Of a stretch of 64,000 nucleotides of DNA, positions 49,359-63,943 are shown piece after piece. Made by a program: the position numbers and the translations under genes. This DNA comes from Atherinomorus stipes (lineage: Eukaryota; Chordata; Actinopteri; Atheriniformes; Atherinidae): the NCBI GenBank assembly GCA_023101725.1, contig JALJCO010013676.1, positions 62,049-126,048 on the forward strand, in the 5' to 3' direction. Positions within the stretch are counted from its first letter, which is position 1. Every line of letters begins with the position of its first letter. The notes under the pieces are model-generated. The model did no database searches, was not told where the DNA came from, and saw nothing but the letters and a program-made list of their open reading frames with translations.

Positions 49359-52300
49359 GTGAGTTTGTGCCAAGCTTATCAGAATTTGTTAGAGGTTTTT
49401 TTGTTAGACACTCTGTGCCTTTTACTGACAGCCTGCTGTCCTGCTGTTTATTTTTCTGTCTAACCCATCACACAAGGTTAATTGATAGGATGACCTTTAT
49501 CCTAGCAAACACCTCAGAGGCATTATAAGCCTAACAATACCCTCAGCATGGAGAGGAGATAAATACACACAGTGTGTGTTTGTTTAGACAGCAGAAACCT
49601 CCCTAATCTCAGAGTTGGCCATGGTGGCATGAATGAAGAGATGGAATCAGATTGTGTGACATGTCGGCCAGTCAAAGTATAAACTGCTGCATTTTTGCCA
49701 GTTACTGCCAGTATTTTGTTCAGATGCAGCTTTTTATACTTTAGCAGTAAGTATAATACTATGTGGACATATTTCCAGAAATAAGCTAAGTAATGAAAAA
49801 AAAAGATACAGTAGCGAACTGATATTAAAAGAAAGAATATATACTCTATATATAAATAAAACCAGTCCAGTTTCTTTTTGGAGGTATTTTAAAAGCCTGG
49901 GTGACATTTGGTTGACTATCTAGCAAAAGCCCAAAATAGGTCCTACTGTGACAGTAGCAAGGAACAGAGGGGATGAATACTGTTTACTAAACAGCGATCC
50001 CAGTGGACTGGAATCACTGCCTCTGGGGTTCAGGTAATTTAAAACTGGCATGAGGAGCAGCATAAATAGAGAAATTACTGTCACCTACACCAACACCACT
50101 ACTTGGAAAGACCAAAGTTTTATTAGAAAAGGCCAGGGCACAGCTCAAGTGATGAGAAAGCGTCAGAGGTTTCATTTGGGTGTAATTAGACAGGCCTGTG
50201 CAAGCGTATCTGAACAGAATCTTGAAAGACAGTCCAATTACACACTGAAGTTTGGAAAAAGTTGTTCCCTTTAAGGCAATTATGTTCCATTGTATTGAAC
50301 ACAGTAAGGGTGACAATCAAAGATTCATGAAACTGTGTGTGGTCTGTAGAGCCAGTTTACCATTAAACGTAACCAACGTTGACTAAAAACTTTATAAGAG
50401 AGAGTATTAAGAGAGATTTTGTTGTTGTTTTGAAAGTATTTATTTTGAGCATAAGCAAAATAAGGTGCAAATTGCATTTGTGTCTTTGCCTGTAGCTTAC
50501 AATAAGTGGGGGAAAAAACCTGAATTGGTTAATAACATTAAGAAATGCAAAAAAAAAGTATGATGTTGGAAAAGGAGTGAGAAGATGGGCTTACTGAATG
50601 CCATCCCTTTCCCTACAATCATTAATAAAACCACTTCCTTTTCAAAGTAAAACAATCTCCCCTCTCGCCCGTGTTTATGGTTTCTTCTAGTGAAAAACTC
50701 ATGCTGGTCAAAATAATTGAGTCTTTGAATTAAAATGTTTGACTTACAGAAATAGTTCTGCCCACTATTAATTGTCGAACAAGGAATTTACTTCAAATGA
50801 TCAGAAAATAAAGTTGCAGAAATTGTGAAATGGTAGTATTGAACATTGCCTGCTGTACTGTACATTCCATTCCTACATCTAAAATTGAGTCAGATGGGAC
50901 TCAAACTCTTTCATGACCATTTTTGTAATAAAAATATTATAAAAAATTATATAAAAAAATAATAATTTAGAGATATTGTGTTTGTTTATGAATGATGGTT
51001 TCACATAATATAAGTATTATGTGAGTAAAGCATTTTACAGCTGGCAAAGGAAAACTTACAATAGTTTTGTAGCTTAAAATGTGTCAGTTTCTGAGTACAT
51101 GCTCATCAGTTTTACTTCGTGTAAGACTGACAGCATGTTACAGCTAAGAACTTAGTACTACGGATCAATTCTGTTATATTCTAGTGTGATATTATGTTGA
51201 GGAACTAGCTGGATAATGCTTTGTGGATCTCCAGCATCACTACTGTGTCCATACAAGTTTATGCTTCTTCATCCATTAGCTTGATATTCTAACTACCAGT
51301 ACATTCTAAATCAAAACCAATCTGCTTGTACTGTAAGAGACTATCCAAAGTTGTGGGAGGAAGACGAGTATTTTATGTGCTTTACTGTTCCCAGAAATCT
51401 TAAGCTCTTCACAATTCTTTCCTCTATTTTTTTTTTAAATAAAAAAATAACAGGATTTGTTAGGAAGTGGCAAAGATCTCTATCCTTCACATGAAGTCAT
51501 GAGTGATGTGCATATAAATGAAATAGTGTTACACATTATTTAAATCCTGCAGCCAACAATGGTCTCCTGCAGCAGCTGTGATCCAAAATAATTAAACTGT
51601 CTAAATCGAGGATAATTTCTTGGCCAAAGTCATCTCAGTGATTATCTCTAGCTTCCTTTGCAAACACACCAGCACATTCACAACTTATGGCTGCCAGGGC
51701 TTCCTCTAATCTGCCTCATTTGCGGTCATTTTAATGTAGTTTGAGAAAGAGAAGTAAAGATAATTGGTTTACATATACAGAGGGCCACCCTCCAGCACTT
51801 TTTATATCTTTAAGACACACACACAAATGCACACACACGCACACAAATGCATGTATACAGGCAAAGATTTGCACACACACTGTACAGGTGGCTCATTAAG
51901 GTGTTCAAGTAACTGAGGAGAATGGGGAAATCAAGGCTGGCTGTATTCATTAACAGCCATAGGCAGGTGGCATTAGATGACATCAAGGGGAAAAAGCCCA
52001 ACTGAAGGCAATGGCTGAAGGTGACGGGACAATATTTTCTCTTCAACAATATTATTATAACATTTCAAAGAATAACACAACTCAGTCCAGAAATCTGCAT
52101 GAGTTCCATGAGCAAGTGACGTTTGCTTTTATGTAATATCTGTTGTTTCTTGTGTGTGTTTGGAGGCTTCAGTGCAGGCTGTAGTTGTTTATGAGTTTGT
52201 GAAAGGCGTGCCAAATCATTTTCCCCTGTCTCTTAGTGCTGGGGGAGCTGAGGGAAGAAGAGACCCCGAGATCCCCAATCCAAACTGCAGCTGGCTCAGG

Positions 52301-52440
52301 CCGATAAGACAAACAGGCTCCCCCGTCAGGACGCAGCTGAATGGGAGTAGGAGGAGAGGATGAGCGCAGACGAGAGGAGGGGAGGTGTACAGCAGACAAA
52401 TGTCACACTTCTAGAAACCTATACAGGGATGTCTACGTGC

Positions 52441-52443
<3 letters not shown>

Positions 52444-52469
<26 letters not shown>
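52444..52469 (+). repeat. (TG)n microsatellite
   Basis: 13 TG dinucleotides without interruption. Confidence 0.95.
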
Positions 52470-52471
<2 letters not shown>

Positions 52472-52969
52472 TGTCAGTGCGATTCTGTGCAAGTGGGCGT
52501 GTGTTTCAAATCATACTTTCATTTCGGGCCATTAGTCAGTGCCATTACCCAGCCGTATTTCCCATCTGTCTCCAACTTTTTCAAAGTATTGCACTCAAAA
52601 TGCCAAACTTCTGCAAGGTCAGAAAGACACAGGCAACGCAATAAAAGTAAAAATGAAAAGGAGCAAAGTCTGGCAGGAAAAATTTTCAACAATTCAGAAA
52701 CAAGTCAAAGCTAGGAGTTCTAGCTGTGAGAACTAGCCTCATTATGTACAGAACAGGAGAAGGCGACTACGAAAAGTGTGGAGAAATCCATTTGATGCTC
52801 AGTTTAACAGCTTGAAATTTACACCAATGTGGGAATTACATTTATTCTATTTATTTTTATTTCATTAAGCATGCATGAGCGGGTATCTGTCACGCAATTA
52901 GGGGGTGTGTGGTGTGTCTTCGTTTTTTTTTTTTTTAGGTCACAATGCTGAAGATGCTATTAAAGGAAA

Positions 52970-53010
52970 ACTCTGGTATTTTTAAACATGGGCCATCTTT
53001 TTGGGTTTTA
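52970..53010 (+). mobile_element. Left terminus of a TTAAAGG-type MITE
   Basis: TTAAAGGAAAACTCTGGTAT followed by a TTTTTAAACATGGGCC motif matches a common fish MITE end. The mirrored right end was not found. Confidence 0.3.
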
Positions 53011-55100
53011 AATTATTAAAAAAGACAAAAATGTTTGCAATGCTGTGAAAGTACACAATACTGGCAACTGCAAAAAGGGCAATGTCATCTTATGTGGGCA
53101 AATCTCTGCACCAAAGGAGATGTGCTTATTTCATTTTTGCCATTTCATCACTGAATAAAACAATAAATAAATAAAACAAAGAAATGTGGGGTCTGGCAAT
53201 CAGCTGAAACACACATTGCAAAGAAGCTAAAAAACCTCTAAAGATGAGACCAAGAACGGCGACAAAAGGACAGTTCCTGTGCTCATTGCTCTGCTGTTGA
53301 CTGAGAGGGTTTACTGAAAAATCAAAACTGGTCATGTCCGACTTGGACAATCTCCATGTGTTCATGAGTAATCCCAACTGTGAAACTAATTAATTTGCAG
53401 CTTTGGGAAATGCTTTGGTAGATTCGGGACGACGTGGTGCTTATCTCATCATCTTTTTCATGGCATTTACAGAAATTGACCATTTCATTGTGATTGCTGC
53501 TACATCCCAGGAAACTGCTGATCCGATACCCTTAATTCACACTGGTAAAAAAAGCTTCATGTGCTGTTAGATAGTACAGTTAGATTATAATACAGTTGGA
53601 TATAAACCACCAGGTACTTCTGTTTGTTGAAACGATAACTGCCAAAAACAGGCTTTTCCCCAATGGAGCATTGCAGCTTATGCATGATACATTAAGAAAC
53701 TTAACTATGTTAAACCCCTCAAATAAACAACCTGTCAAAACTGAGCTGTTAAAATCTTTGCGCATTGGTTTGTGTCCATGTATAACAACGTCCCTCTACA
53801 TCATGGCATACAGTGTCACTTTCATCCATAAAAGAATGTAAAAGGAATCCTTCTTGAGTGAGTTGAGTGGAAGCCCATACTTTGCACAAAGCTGCCATCC
53901 TTTTGTGACAGAAAACACTTTTTGTTGTGCTGGCTGAGGACGAGGGGGCTGATAAAGGAGGTGAAGACAAGAACAGAGGCGAGGGGATTATTGTCATAGC
54001 TTTCCTATCATCAGTGCCACAATGCAGGTTCCAAATTTACTGAGAAGAGAGGGGCACTAGAGAAGGCAAGAAGAGAGGAAAAATATTTCTTTTTAAGCTA
54101 AGATGGTCTGCATATTAACTAACAACGGAGGGACAAATGGTGTCGTCAGCATTACAGAAGCTCTTCAAATTCTTAAGATATGCAATTTCCTTTTTGTGCA
54201 GTGGTAGAGCATCTCTTCTATTCTTGTGTCTCTCTCAACCTCAGTTTCCTTCGCACAAAACGTTAGGAAAGTAAGAACAGCTGCCATTTTCAGCAATTGC
54301 CTTTTGTAAGCAGATAAATACAGTTAAAAAAGCAATTTATTAGATGTTTTTGTGTCATGTCAAACCACCAAATGTCTATTTTCTTATTACAAAGTAGGAT
54401 ATAAAGTTCGATAAATGATTACTTATTACAAAATTGGTCCTGAGCACAGTGGAGGAGTCGGTATTGAATGAAATATCTACTGCCTTCAAAGTTTGAGCCA
54501 GCAAAAGAACTACAAAGAAGAAGTAAATGTTTATCAAAACAGGATGGTAGCACAGTCATCACTGCTTCATTCTATCTTTAGACCTCCTGTCTAACGATTG
54601 TTTAAGGAAAAACTCAGACATAAAGGGATGAATTCATCTGCTCCTGTAAAGCTGAGGAAAAAAATGAGCACTTTGGAAAGAGCAACACACAACCCACACC
54701 TGTCTGATTTTCTTTGTCTCTTTGTTAGAGGGCATAATACACACTCATGCACACACAATCTGTTCAGACTGTCTCCAGTGTGTATTTCCCTCTGTCACTG
54801 TCTCCCTTAAAATGCAAAGGAAAGCAGAAAGATGGAGAACTGAGGAACAGAGGGGTGCACAGTTTCCTTCTGTTGTAGGTGCTGTCACTAGCTCTGGGGC
54901 ATAGATGCACACAAAAAAGCCTCAGAAATACAAGACATGCCATACTTGAGACTGAGAGTGTCTCCACATGTCAGTGTAACTTCCATAAAGGTTTCATATA
55001 AAACATTCTTTTGCGAAGAGATGACTGGGACAAAAAGTTGGGAAACTGCATAAAAGCAAATTACAATCAACTGCAGATTATTTAAATCCTATTCAGTTTG

Positions 55101-55265
55101 GTCTCATAGGGGCTGTAGTCCTGCAGGTTTTTGATGTTTCCCTGCTCCAACATACCTCAAATTAATGTCTCATTGTACAGAACTTCATTGGCTGCTGGAT
55201 CCATTCAATTTAAAACAGAGAAGCATTGAAAACCTGCAGGACTGCAGCCTTCGTGGGACTGAATT
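55101..55265. mobile_element. Degraded second copy of the 23071-23273 MITE family
   Basis: It shares GTCCTGCAGG, GTTTCCCTGCTCCAACA, CAGAACTTCATTGGCTG and AACCTGCAGGACTGCAG in the same order. The terminal CAGGG motifs have decayed. Confidence 0.65.
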
Positions 55266-58200
55266 GAATAGTCTTGTCCTATATTAATAAAGGAAAGCAG
55301 GACAACTGCTTGGCAACAATGTTTCAGGGCCAGTATCGATTGATATTTACAGGGATCCAACATGAATGGCTCTTTATAGAGTCTATAAATCGATATGTTA
55401 TGGCTGGATATGTATACATCCTTAATTTGATTGTAAACTGGTTCAAGTCAACAAAAATCTTTTTTTTTTCATTCCAAGGGCTTTCAATATTTTTTAATGT
55501 TTTGTCACAGCGCTCAAGTTTCACAAGGTTCATCTATCATGGCTTAAAAAAAATTACACCTCCAGGCCCAGAAGGGCCAGGGCACTTATGAAAAAGTGAT
55601 CCTGTCCTCATACTGTCTGAACGGGCGGTGGAGCAAAGTCACTGGCCCAGCCATCATGAGAGTGGCATTTCACAATACTCTTGAACAGATGCTCTCTAAC
55701 TTCCTAGTTTTGTGTCACTCACTGTTTATTTTCACTTTCAGGTTCTAGCAACACGGGTTCCTGTTAGGTTTAAGAACAAATACTACTTTTCTAGGTTGAG
55801 GAGGAAATATGGTTAGGTATAGGAGGGCAAAAGATGTTTGGTTCAGTTAAGAAGAGAAAAATGTGAACAAGTGTAAAACACACATTTATCATGTTCATTC
55901 AGAGCTTCTGTAGCTGAGTTCCAGTTTCTGTGTTGATATCAGGGGTCCTGAAATATGACAAATCAATGCATAATATTAACAGTCTCTCACTGATGTGTTG
56001 CAAACACTAACATCACTCCAAGAGTAGCTGACAAAACTTCTGACAAGTGCATTTGTATAAATCACCTATCAGACATGTTATAACTAACCTCACCTTGTCA
56101 CCTTTGGTTGTAGCATACTTTATTCAAGGACAGAATGAGAGAGGAACTAAAAATATTTCCCATGAGCATTATCCTGATGTAGAGCCAAACTAAGAGGCAG
56201 GCAAGCGGTGACAGAGGTTCTTTTCTAGCTGCTTGGAAGTGATGACACAGAGCAGCTGTGGCATTATAGTCCTAAATCAACAAATCAGCAGCCATCAGTC
56301 TCACCTTCACTGTGTGTGTGTTCGTGCGACTGCTTGGCCTCAACTGACAGACTTCTGGATCCTCTACAGCTTACTAAATGGATGCTGCATTAGTCTATAA
56401 AATTTTGATTTGGTTCACTGCCTGTTAGAGAAGATACAGCACGAGACCAGATAATATCAGGCCCCTCTGAGACTGATGCAGTTTCTAGAAAGAAATGACC
56501 TACAGGGTCATGTCTGAGCTTATTAATTTGCTGTTGTATAAAGTCTGTTATGTGTGTGTTTTTGTCTGGCTGTTTGCCCAGATCACATTTTACTGCATGC
56601 AAGACACACTTTTTTCTTTCTTTTTGGAAATCTTTGATAGAAATAGAAAGAGGTTCAGAGAAAAAAAAATGATCAGAGGCCACACGACTAGTCTTTTCAT
56701 TTTTAATGATCACAATCACAGAGACGATTGAGAGGGCCTTCAGAGACGACTTCAATCCTCCCTCATCTCTCTTTTACACACACATATTCACGCACACTGA
56801 CACACATGCTCTCACATAAATAGCATAGCAGGGACCTTTGATCTGCTCTACATGGACTTTTTTTTTTTAACATTTGCCCATGAATCACAAATTAAACACA
56901 CTTTAAAAAGGGAAAATTATACTCACCACATTGACATCTTAGATTCTTTCATGTTTTTGTATTTTCAAGTATTTCAAGGTGTTTTACTGTGTGAATCAAC
57001 ATTGAAACACATTTAATGTAGACAAATCTAATGAATCTCAAGAACACACTGTACAGTAAGACTTTTGTTTCAGCTCACATAAGCAGAGTGAAACAATCAT
57101 GGAGATTTCTTTGACTGTAGAACAGAGAGACTTTTCATGACTGCTGTTCTCACAGTCACACAACCAAAAGACAGTTGGACACTTTGGCGAATGCTCCTGT
57201 GATGTGAGTGCTGCTACAACCTGCATCTCCTCCCTCAGGAATGCAGTATGAAGTAACTTACTAATCAGTTTGGTGCTGGTGCAAAAGCTAATACAAACCT
57301 GAATACTGTGGATCAAAGCTAGATTAGATAAAGGTTAACCTGCAGAATTCAAACACAGCAACAAATCTGGTTGAGTTGAGGCAGCAGGAGTGCTGTCTAT
57401 ATGATATGCCCATACTTTACATGCCATAAAAGAAGAGAAACAGTCTATTCTATAGTCTATTCAATCTATAACATTTTTTTAAATAAAAACTGTTAATTGA
57501 AGAAACCCCAAATTGCAGAAAACAACAGAGCTACATGAAATAAAATGAACAGTCAGTCACAGAATTGTGTATGAAAATGCATATGACCATTTTGCCACCA
57601 TCTGTGTTTTTGTGCTCATGGAAATCAGGGTACCTCTTTAGAGCATGTTAATGATGCAGCTATCACAAAGAATGGGTGTTTGCTGCAAACTTCATGTTTC
57701 AGGCCTGAGAACACCTGCTGTTTCCTTATCAAGTCAAATTTAACACAATTTAAAAGCGAAAAAACAACAAGGACAAGTTCAATACCTGTCCACTTTCCCT
57801 GTTAATGGAAAACTGCACAAACAGCAGCCTTTTAATTACCGGCATCTGATCTGGTAGTACAAGCAAGACTTACTGTGCAAATAACTTGATGGAAAAACAA
57901 AGCAACTTCCAAGGTGGAGCTTTATAAGAGAGGCAAGGCCAGGCACTAATTAACAGGATGTAAATAACTGAAATATAAAACAAACAATGCATGAAAAGTG
58001 GTGGAAAGAAATGTGCATGTTACATAATTTCAACACATGATCTTATACTGTACACTGAGAGACTGTTTTCATGATTCTTTTTCATACTGGAATTCTTTTA
58101 GTGTTATTTCATCCCATCAACTTAAAGATTGACTCATGTGGATAATTTCAGACTGGCAAAGAGATGTTCATGTTTTGCTTTGTTTTTACTCTAATGCCCC

Positions 58201-59913
58201 CAAACACAGTTCATCCCCTTGCCCTTACTCAACCGAATGGCTGAATGAATCCCCTTTAGTGCAAACAACCCTATACTGTACATATGCATCACTTTCCATC
58301 AGTGAAAGCAAGACACTCTCCACTTGTGCTCACCCAAGCACAGTAGCGGAAACTATTAACTTTATATCCAGAGGAGACTCAAAAAGGACAACTTCATTAC
58401 AGGCACTGTCTCTCATTCGTATATGCATGCCATATAGAGGGTAAATCCGCAAAGATGGGATGGATGATGGTGAAAGTTTTAGTGGGAGCAAAAGTAAGCA
58501 GGACCTTGGGCTTTCCTTTATAAAAATCCAATGACAAGATATTGTCAGAAACATGCTGAAGCATGGTCTCCTGCCTGGCACCAAGACTTTAAGACTGCAT
58601 CTTAGAGCTTCCACACATCATTTGCATCCCAGTACATCTTGTGGCTGTGGTTCATGGCACGTAAGACTCACCACAGCTGGCTTTAAGCAAGACACAAACA
58701 ACACTGACTATGATATATAACTGTCGGACCCCGAAAATTGAACTCGTGCATGTCTTTACACCAATTAAATATACTGTAGTACAGTAACACAATAAACCTT
58801 ACTCTTGTCATCTGGGAAGCAGTCTTCTCTGTTCTATCCAAATGCACCCAAGAAAGAGGATGTTGGCCACTTTACTGAATCTTAGCGTTTATGAACCTAT
58901 AACAGTATTCAAAATATTGTGAAATTGACTTTCCAAGCCTGACTGTACTGTTGTCGGAGGATACTGTGATAATTGTGATTATTGTTCAAAGATATGAATA
59001 TTCTGCCAGAACACCAAGAAAAGACTGAAATAATTTAATACGAATACAAACAAAATGTCAAATAAGCTAATGGAAGAAAATACAAGAAGGAGGCGGAGGA
59101 AGCGCACCAAAAACTTCCCACACACAGATCACACAGGACACACACGCAAAACAAAATGAAACTTTCCAGGCATGTTAACATGTAGAAATGAAGCTCATTC
59201 TGCTTCACAGTAGTGCGAGCTGTGAGCACCTTGTGTGGCCTTTCATGCCAAAATCCAACGGAGACTCCCTCCATCATGAGCACACAGGAAGAAAACAACA
59301 GGCCCACATTTCAGTGCATGAATTTCATGTGGGACTCATTAATAATCATTACTTTCTTAATGACTTTCTCTGAGTGTGCAGCAGAACCCGCGCTCCACTT
59401 CTCCTCAGTTCACCTTCATTAGAAGCAAACATCTTGAGGCTGTAAAAGAAACCTGCAAACAGATGTTACTCTGACTTTCTTCAACTTTTAATTATAGCTT
59501 CTGTAATTACAGGTAATATTATTTGAAAATAGCTTACTGCTGGTGAATAAGCTGTGATTTACAGAGTCATGGTTCAGTATCACTCCTGATGCTGCATGCC
59601 AAACTTGATTTAAAATGACTTCTATTTTAAGAAAATTGTGTTCCTACAAAAGCAATTTCCTTTATGTTTACTCATTTTACCCAACGACCTTGAGTTTCTA
59701 AAAATGTCAAGGAAAATTCTAACAACCTGAGGTCTGGTTGGACGGCATGGTGGTAAATTCTTTTATTGAAATGCAAAAATCAACAAAACCTGAAGGGAAA
59801 GAAATCTACAAATAAATAAATTGGGATTTTCTTTTTTTCAATGCATACACCTAATTTGCATAAAGCGTAGCACAGGGTTCACCAGACTTGTTTTCAAGAG
59901 ACAAAAAGTGGAA

Positions 59914-59955
59914 AAGTCTCACATGAATCAGAAACTTCTGATTCATGTGAGACTT
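59914..59955. repeat. Perfect 20-bp palindrome with 2-base spacer
   Basis: Arms 59914-59933 and 59936-59955 are exact reverse complements around AC. A third partial copy (TGAATCAGAAGT) follows immediately at about 59955-59966. Confidence 0.95.
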
Positions 59956-61058
59956 GAATCAGAAGTAGAAATCTTCACAATGTCTTGGATGATGTTTGGT
60001 GAGTTAAAGTAATACCACATTTTATAAACGACGGTAATAATGAGAAAATTAGATTCTGGTATTTCCAATGAGTAGATGATTTTACTTCTGCAAAACTTGC
60101 AAACTTGCTACTTTATCACTTTGTAGATTGACTGTTGTGAACCACAGCTGATGTTTTCACATTATAGCTAAATTTTGAGCTAACTATGCTACTTTTGCGA
60201 ATCAAAAGCCGAGTTTCACTGAGATGTGAAGTGGATGGCACATGCTGTGAATCCCACAGTATTCGACATACATCTGACTGAATTGTGAGGAACAGCAACA
60301 TTGCTGCATGTGGGAGAGGCAACTGTACCGTAGCGATCAATAATCACGTCATATTTGTCTTCTGCTCACGTGACCTGCCCCCCTACTTCACTGTTTGTGT
60401 TTTACATTCTTTGCCTGTATATGGCGTTTTAATTCAGTGAATTTCCACAAAACTCTGTATCTTTTGGTTTTGGTTTCTACTGTCAGCTGGTGAAACAATT
60501 CTGAAATTGTGGCTGAATGGTCACATATTGAGTTTATTAAAACATTTTTACATTGCTACCCAAGTCGAAAAAAAAAAAAAAAATACAGATTTGAAACCTT
60601 TTGGGTCACCAGATGAAGTCTCCTAATCTGAGTATGTATGGCTAATTTTGGCTATATGTGTCTGAGCTATCAATGATCTCACAGGGACAAAGTTGAAAGT
60701 AACAGAAAGTATAAAATATTTTGTCTCAGTCCACAGCATCCCTAAAACACTGCCCAGCATAACGCTGTGCATGTGAACATCACATGTCCTGATGTCCAGG
60801 GAGAAATTTCACTTCAGTGTGGCCACACTTTGGATGTTTGTCATCAAAGTAAATAACCTGTCAGTCACTCACTTGACAGTGTTTTGAGTACAAGTGACTG
60901 ATTAAGTTATGCAAGTTAGATTTGGCATGAAAGAATAAATGGCACATGACCATAAGAAAATCTCACAATGTTTGGCACTTGAAAGTCCAGTTTAAAGGCT
61001 ATTTAAGCTGCAGTAACATTGCTAACAAAATGTAGCATTACAGCAGGCACCAATAATT

Positions 61059-61118
61059 CATCCATCCATCCATCCATCCATCCATCCATCCATTCATTCA
61101 TTCATTCATTCATTCATT
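61059..61118 (+). repeat. (CATC)n(CATT)n microsatellite
   Basis: About eight CATC units followed by seven CATT units. On the minus strand this is the GAATGGAT-type tail common to fish SINE/LINE 3' ends, but no SINE body adjoins it. Confidence 0.95.
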
Positions 61119-63929
61119 TATTTTGGGCAATTTAATGAACACAGATGATCTGCATACCACAGCATAACACTCCATCAGAGGGAACAAACATAGGCTCAAA
61201 AGTCCAATAATTCAGTAGATGCCCGAAAGGGAGTGGGAAGAAGAGAACCAATAATAAATGATTAATTAATAATTCATAATCAACCAACAATAAATTTAGA
61301 TATGACTGGATTTTGTTTGGTTTTCTCCATTTTAAACAACAGTGAAAGTTAAAGAGTGATTGATGAACTATCAGACCAACCAGTCCAACCATCAGTGCAC
61401 TGCATAGAATGAGCAGATCTGCTTACACAAACAAAGCCAATAGAGACTTAGAAGGCAATAAATCCTGAGTAGATGGGGATCTACTGACTTTTACACAGTT
61501 ATTGATACATTTAAAGTATTAATTTGGTCTTTGTTCAACAAAAGTAAAATTCAATAACAGAAGTTGTGTGGTTCGACTTGTTCCTCTTTCCTCCTTTTCC
61601 ATTTGAAATCATCACCTTCCCTGGTCTCTCTCATTGTTTCCCTTTTCTCATACAACAGTTAGTTTGGGCCCAACTTTAAGGTCAGAGACTGTTGCACCAC
61701 TCCAGGTTATCAATGATCCCATTGCTGTCTAGACTGTCACTCCACCAATCAATCAAACCTGCCTTTGTGTGAGTTTGTGTGTCTGTGCCAATGTGTGTTG
61801 ATTAGTAGACTCCATTAACTCTTCTAAAATTGTGATGCTGGGCCATGGTGCCAAGAGAGAAGCACTTATGGAACGTCAAGTTGGTGTGTGAGTAATCGGT
61901 TTACCTGTGCCAGAGGGAGATAGCAAGAGGGAAAACAAGATTTTCAAGCCCCAAAGCCAAGAAGCAAACACATAGCACGAGCAAAGTGACAGATAGATGA
62001 TTAGAGAAAAGGATTTAACGTGTAAACAAATGTTTAACCTCTAAAGTATGCATCTTTAGAATTTACAAGACGTTAGTATGGCATAGCTGTCTGAAAGTGT
62101 CCGCTGGTTTGACAGTGGAGTCAGGACATAGAATGACAAGACTTGATGAAGCAGAACACAAAATTTCCAGCTCAGCATTTCAACAATTCCCAATAATTAT
62201 CTCAACCACAATTGCAACAATACCGTGAACTGTATCACAGCCTCCAACCGACTCCATTTCCTTCTACCTTGTCACAGTGTGCATATTTAGCTTGTTAAGA
62301 ATTTGGCTGACTTCAGCATCTCCCCAGGCAGAGATAAAGACCAACCTGTCAGAAAATGTCCCCTATGACAATCTGGCCTCTGGCTGACAGTGCAGCGATG
62401 ATGAAGGTGGCCATTTTAAGGCCAGGGCGAGGGCAGTTAAGGCCTGCCAGAGAGCTAATGATGCTGGCTTAACCGGTTCTGTTCACTGCTCAAACACAAG
62501 ACTACATGATGGAGCAAGCACTGGATCATCTATTACATTTCTTTTACTTGTACAATTTAGTCTCTACTGGTTTGACCTGTCTTCACAGAAAGAGTTTTCT
62601 ATCTAATGATGAGCTGTTTTAATTATGTGTCGTTAAGAGGACTTGGGTCATTTTTAAATATAGACGATGAGTTTAGAGTCTAGTCTCTTACTTAACTGTT
62701 ATACCCTTAATCCTTGTCTCAAATCACTACAGAGTAACTCATACGTTTAAGCCTTTCCTACCTCAGACAACATGGCACAACATACATTAGCTTAAAAATA
62801 AAGGGTTTAGAATTGTGTAAAACTATTTATTTAAATCCAAACCTTTTACATAATCTGTAAATAGTTTGTAAAATATCTGTCACATTACACCAAAAAATAA
62901 AAAGGTAGCTGAAATTGAATTGTCGTATAGAAACAAGATAAAACAGAACTAAATATGAATATGAATATGATGTGAAAAACTAATGTCAGGGAAAAAAAAC
63001 TCAAGTTTCATGAATGATAGGGCTGCATTTAAACTTATTGAAACTGGAACTTTATCACTGTTGTGAATGGCTCTATATGAAAACCTGAATCATAGTCTTT
63101 TTTTATAAATATATCAAGGTAGTGTTCTTTGTTTTTAGCCACTTAATGAAACAGCAAAACAAAAGCTTTATTTATTTTACCCATTGACCTTGAGACTGAA
63201 AACACAAATTTACAGACTGACAGTAAATATCGTCTAAAGATGTCAAAGACTCATACAACAAAATACTATATTGCTACAATGCAGGAACTGAAAATGAAAT
63301 CTTTATAGTTGGGTTTCACACCAGTACACCAATGAAGTAATTTAACATTTAGAAGAGAGAGACTGGTTTTACTACAGGTTGAAATCTGTGAACAGTTTAA
63401 AACTGCATGACATTGAAACCAGATTACATCTCACAACTGCTGACTAGAAAAAGCAGACTACATTCTCAATTAAACTTACCTTGATTGGCCTATCAGTTAG
63501 ACAGTGTGTGCACAGGGAGACAATAAGTTTACTGTGATTGGTAGGCTTACTGACAGATATTGATCAAGCTTTTCCCACTGTGCTTCCATTTCTAACTGTG
63601 TGCATGTGAATGTGTGACGATGTGTGTGCACGTTTGTGTGTGTGTTTGTGTGCCAGTTATTGACCGGACCTTGTCCAAAGTTCTGTCAGAGCTAACTGAT
63701 TGATTGCAAGACTAGCTGCGGTGTTCTCCCACACTACCATCCCTCAGGCCAAAACCAAGTGCCTGTGTGTGTTGGATTGTAAGACTTTATATGTGGTATG
63801 TAGCAACACGTATGAGTGTGACGCACACAATGTATGGTCACACTGTGATTTATCTTTTCCTTTGCATTAGTATTTCTCTATGTAAAGTAATTCATGGTTC
63901 TGCAGTGATAAACTGTGTATACTGTTTCG

Positions 63930-63943
63930 CCAGCAGGAGGCAG
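63930..63943 (+). promoter_or_regulatory. CTCF-like motif
   Basis: CCAGCAGGAGGCAG has one mismatch to the core consensus; followed by TGTGTGGCG. Confidence 0.3.

Larger units (their letters stand above)
46690..59913. other. Long non-coding stretch
   Basis: Apart from the weak exon candidate (49272), the TG array (52444), a MITE end (52970) and the MITE relic (55101), I find no gene, RNA or mobile feature. CA-rich DNA occurs at about 51816-51880. Confidence 0.6.
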
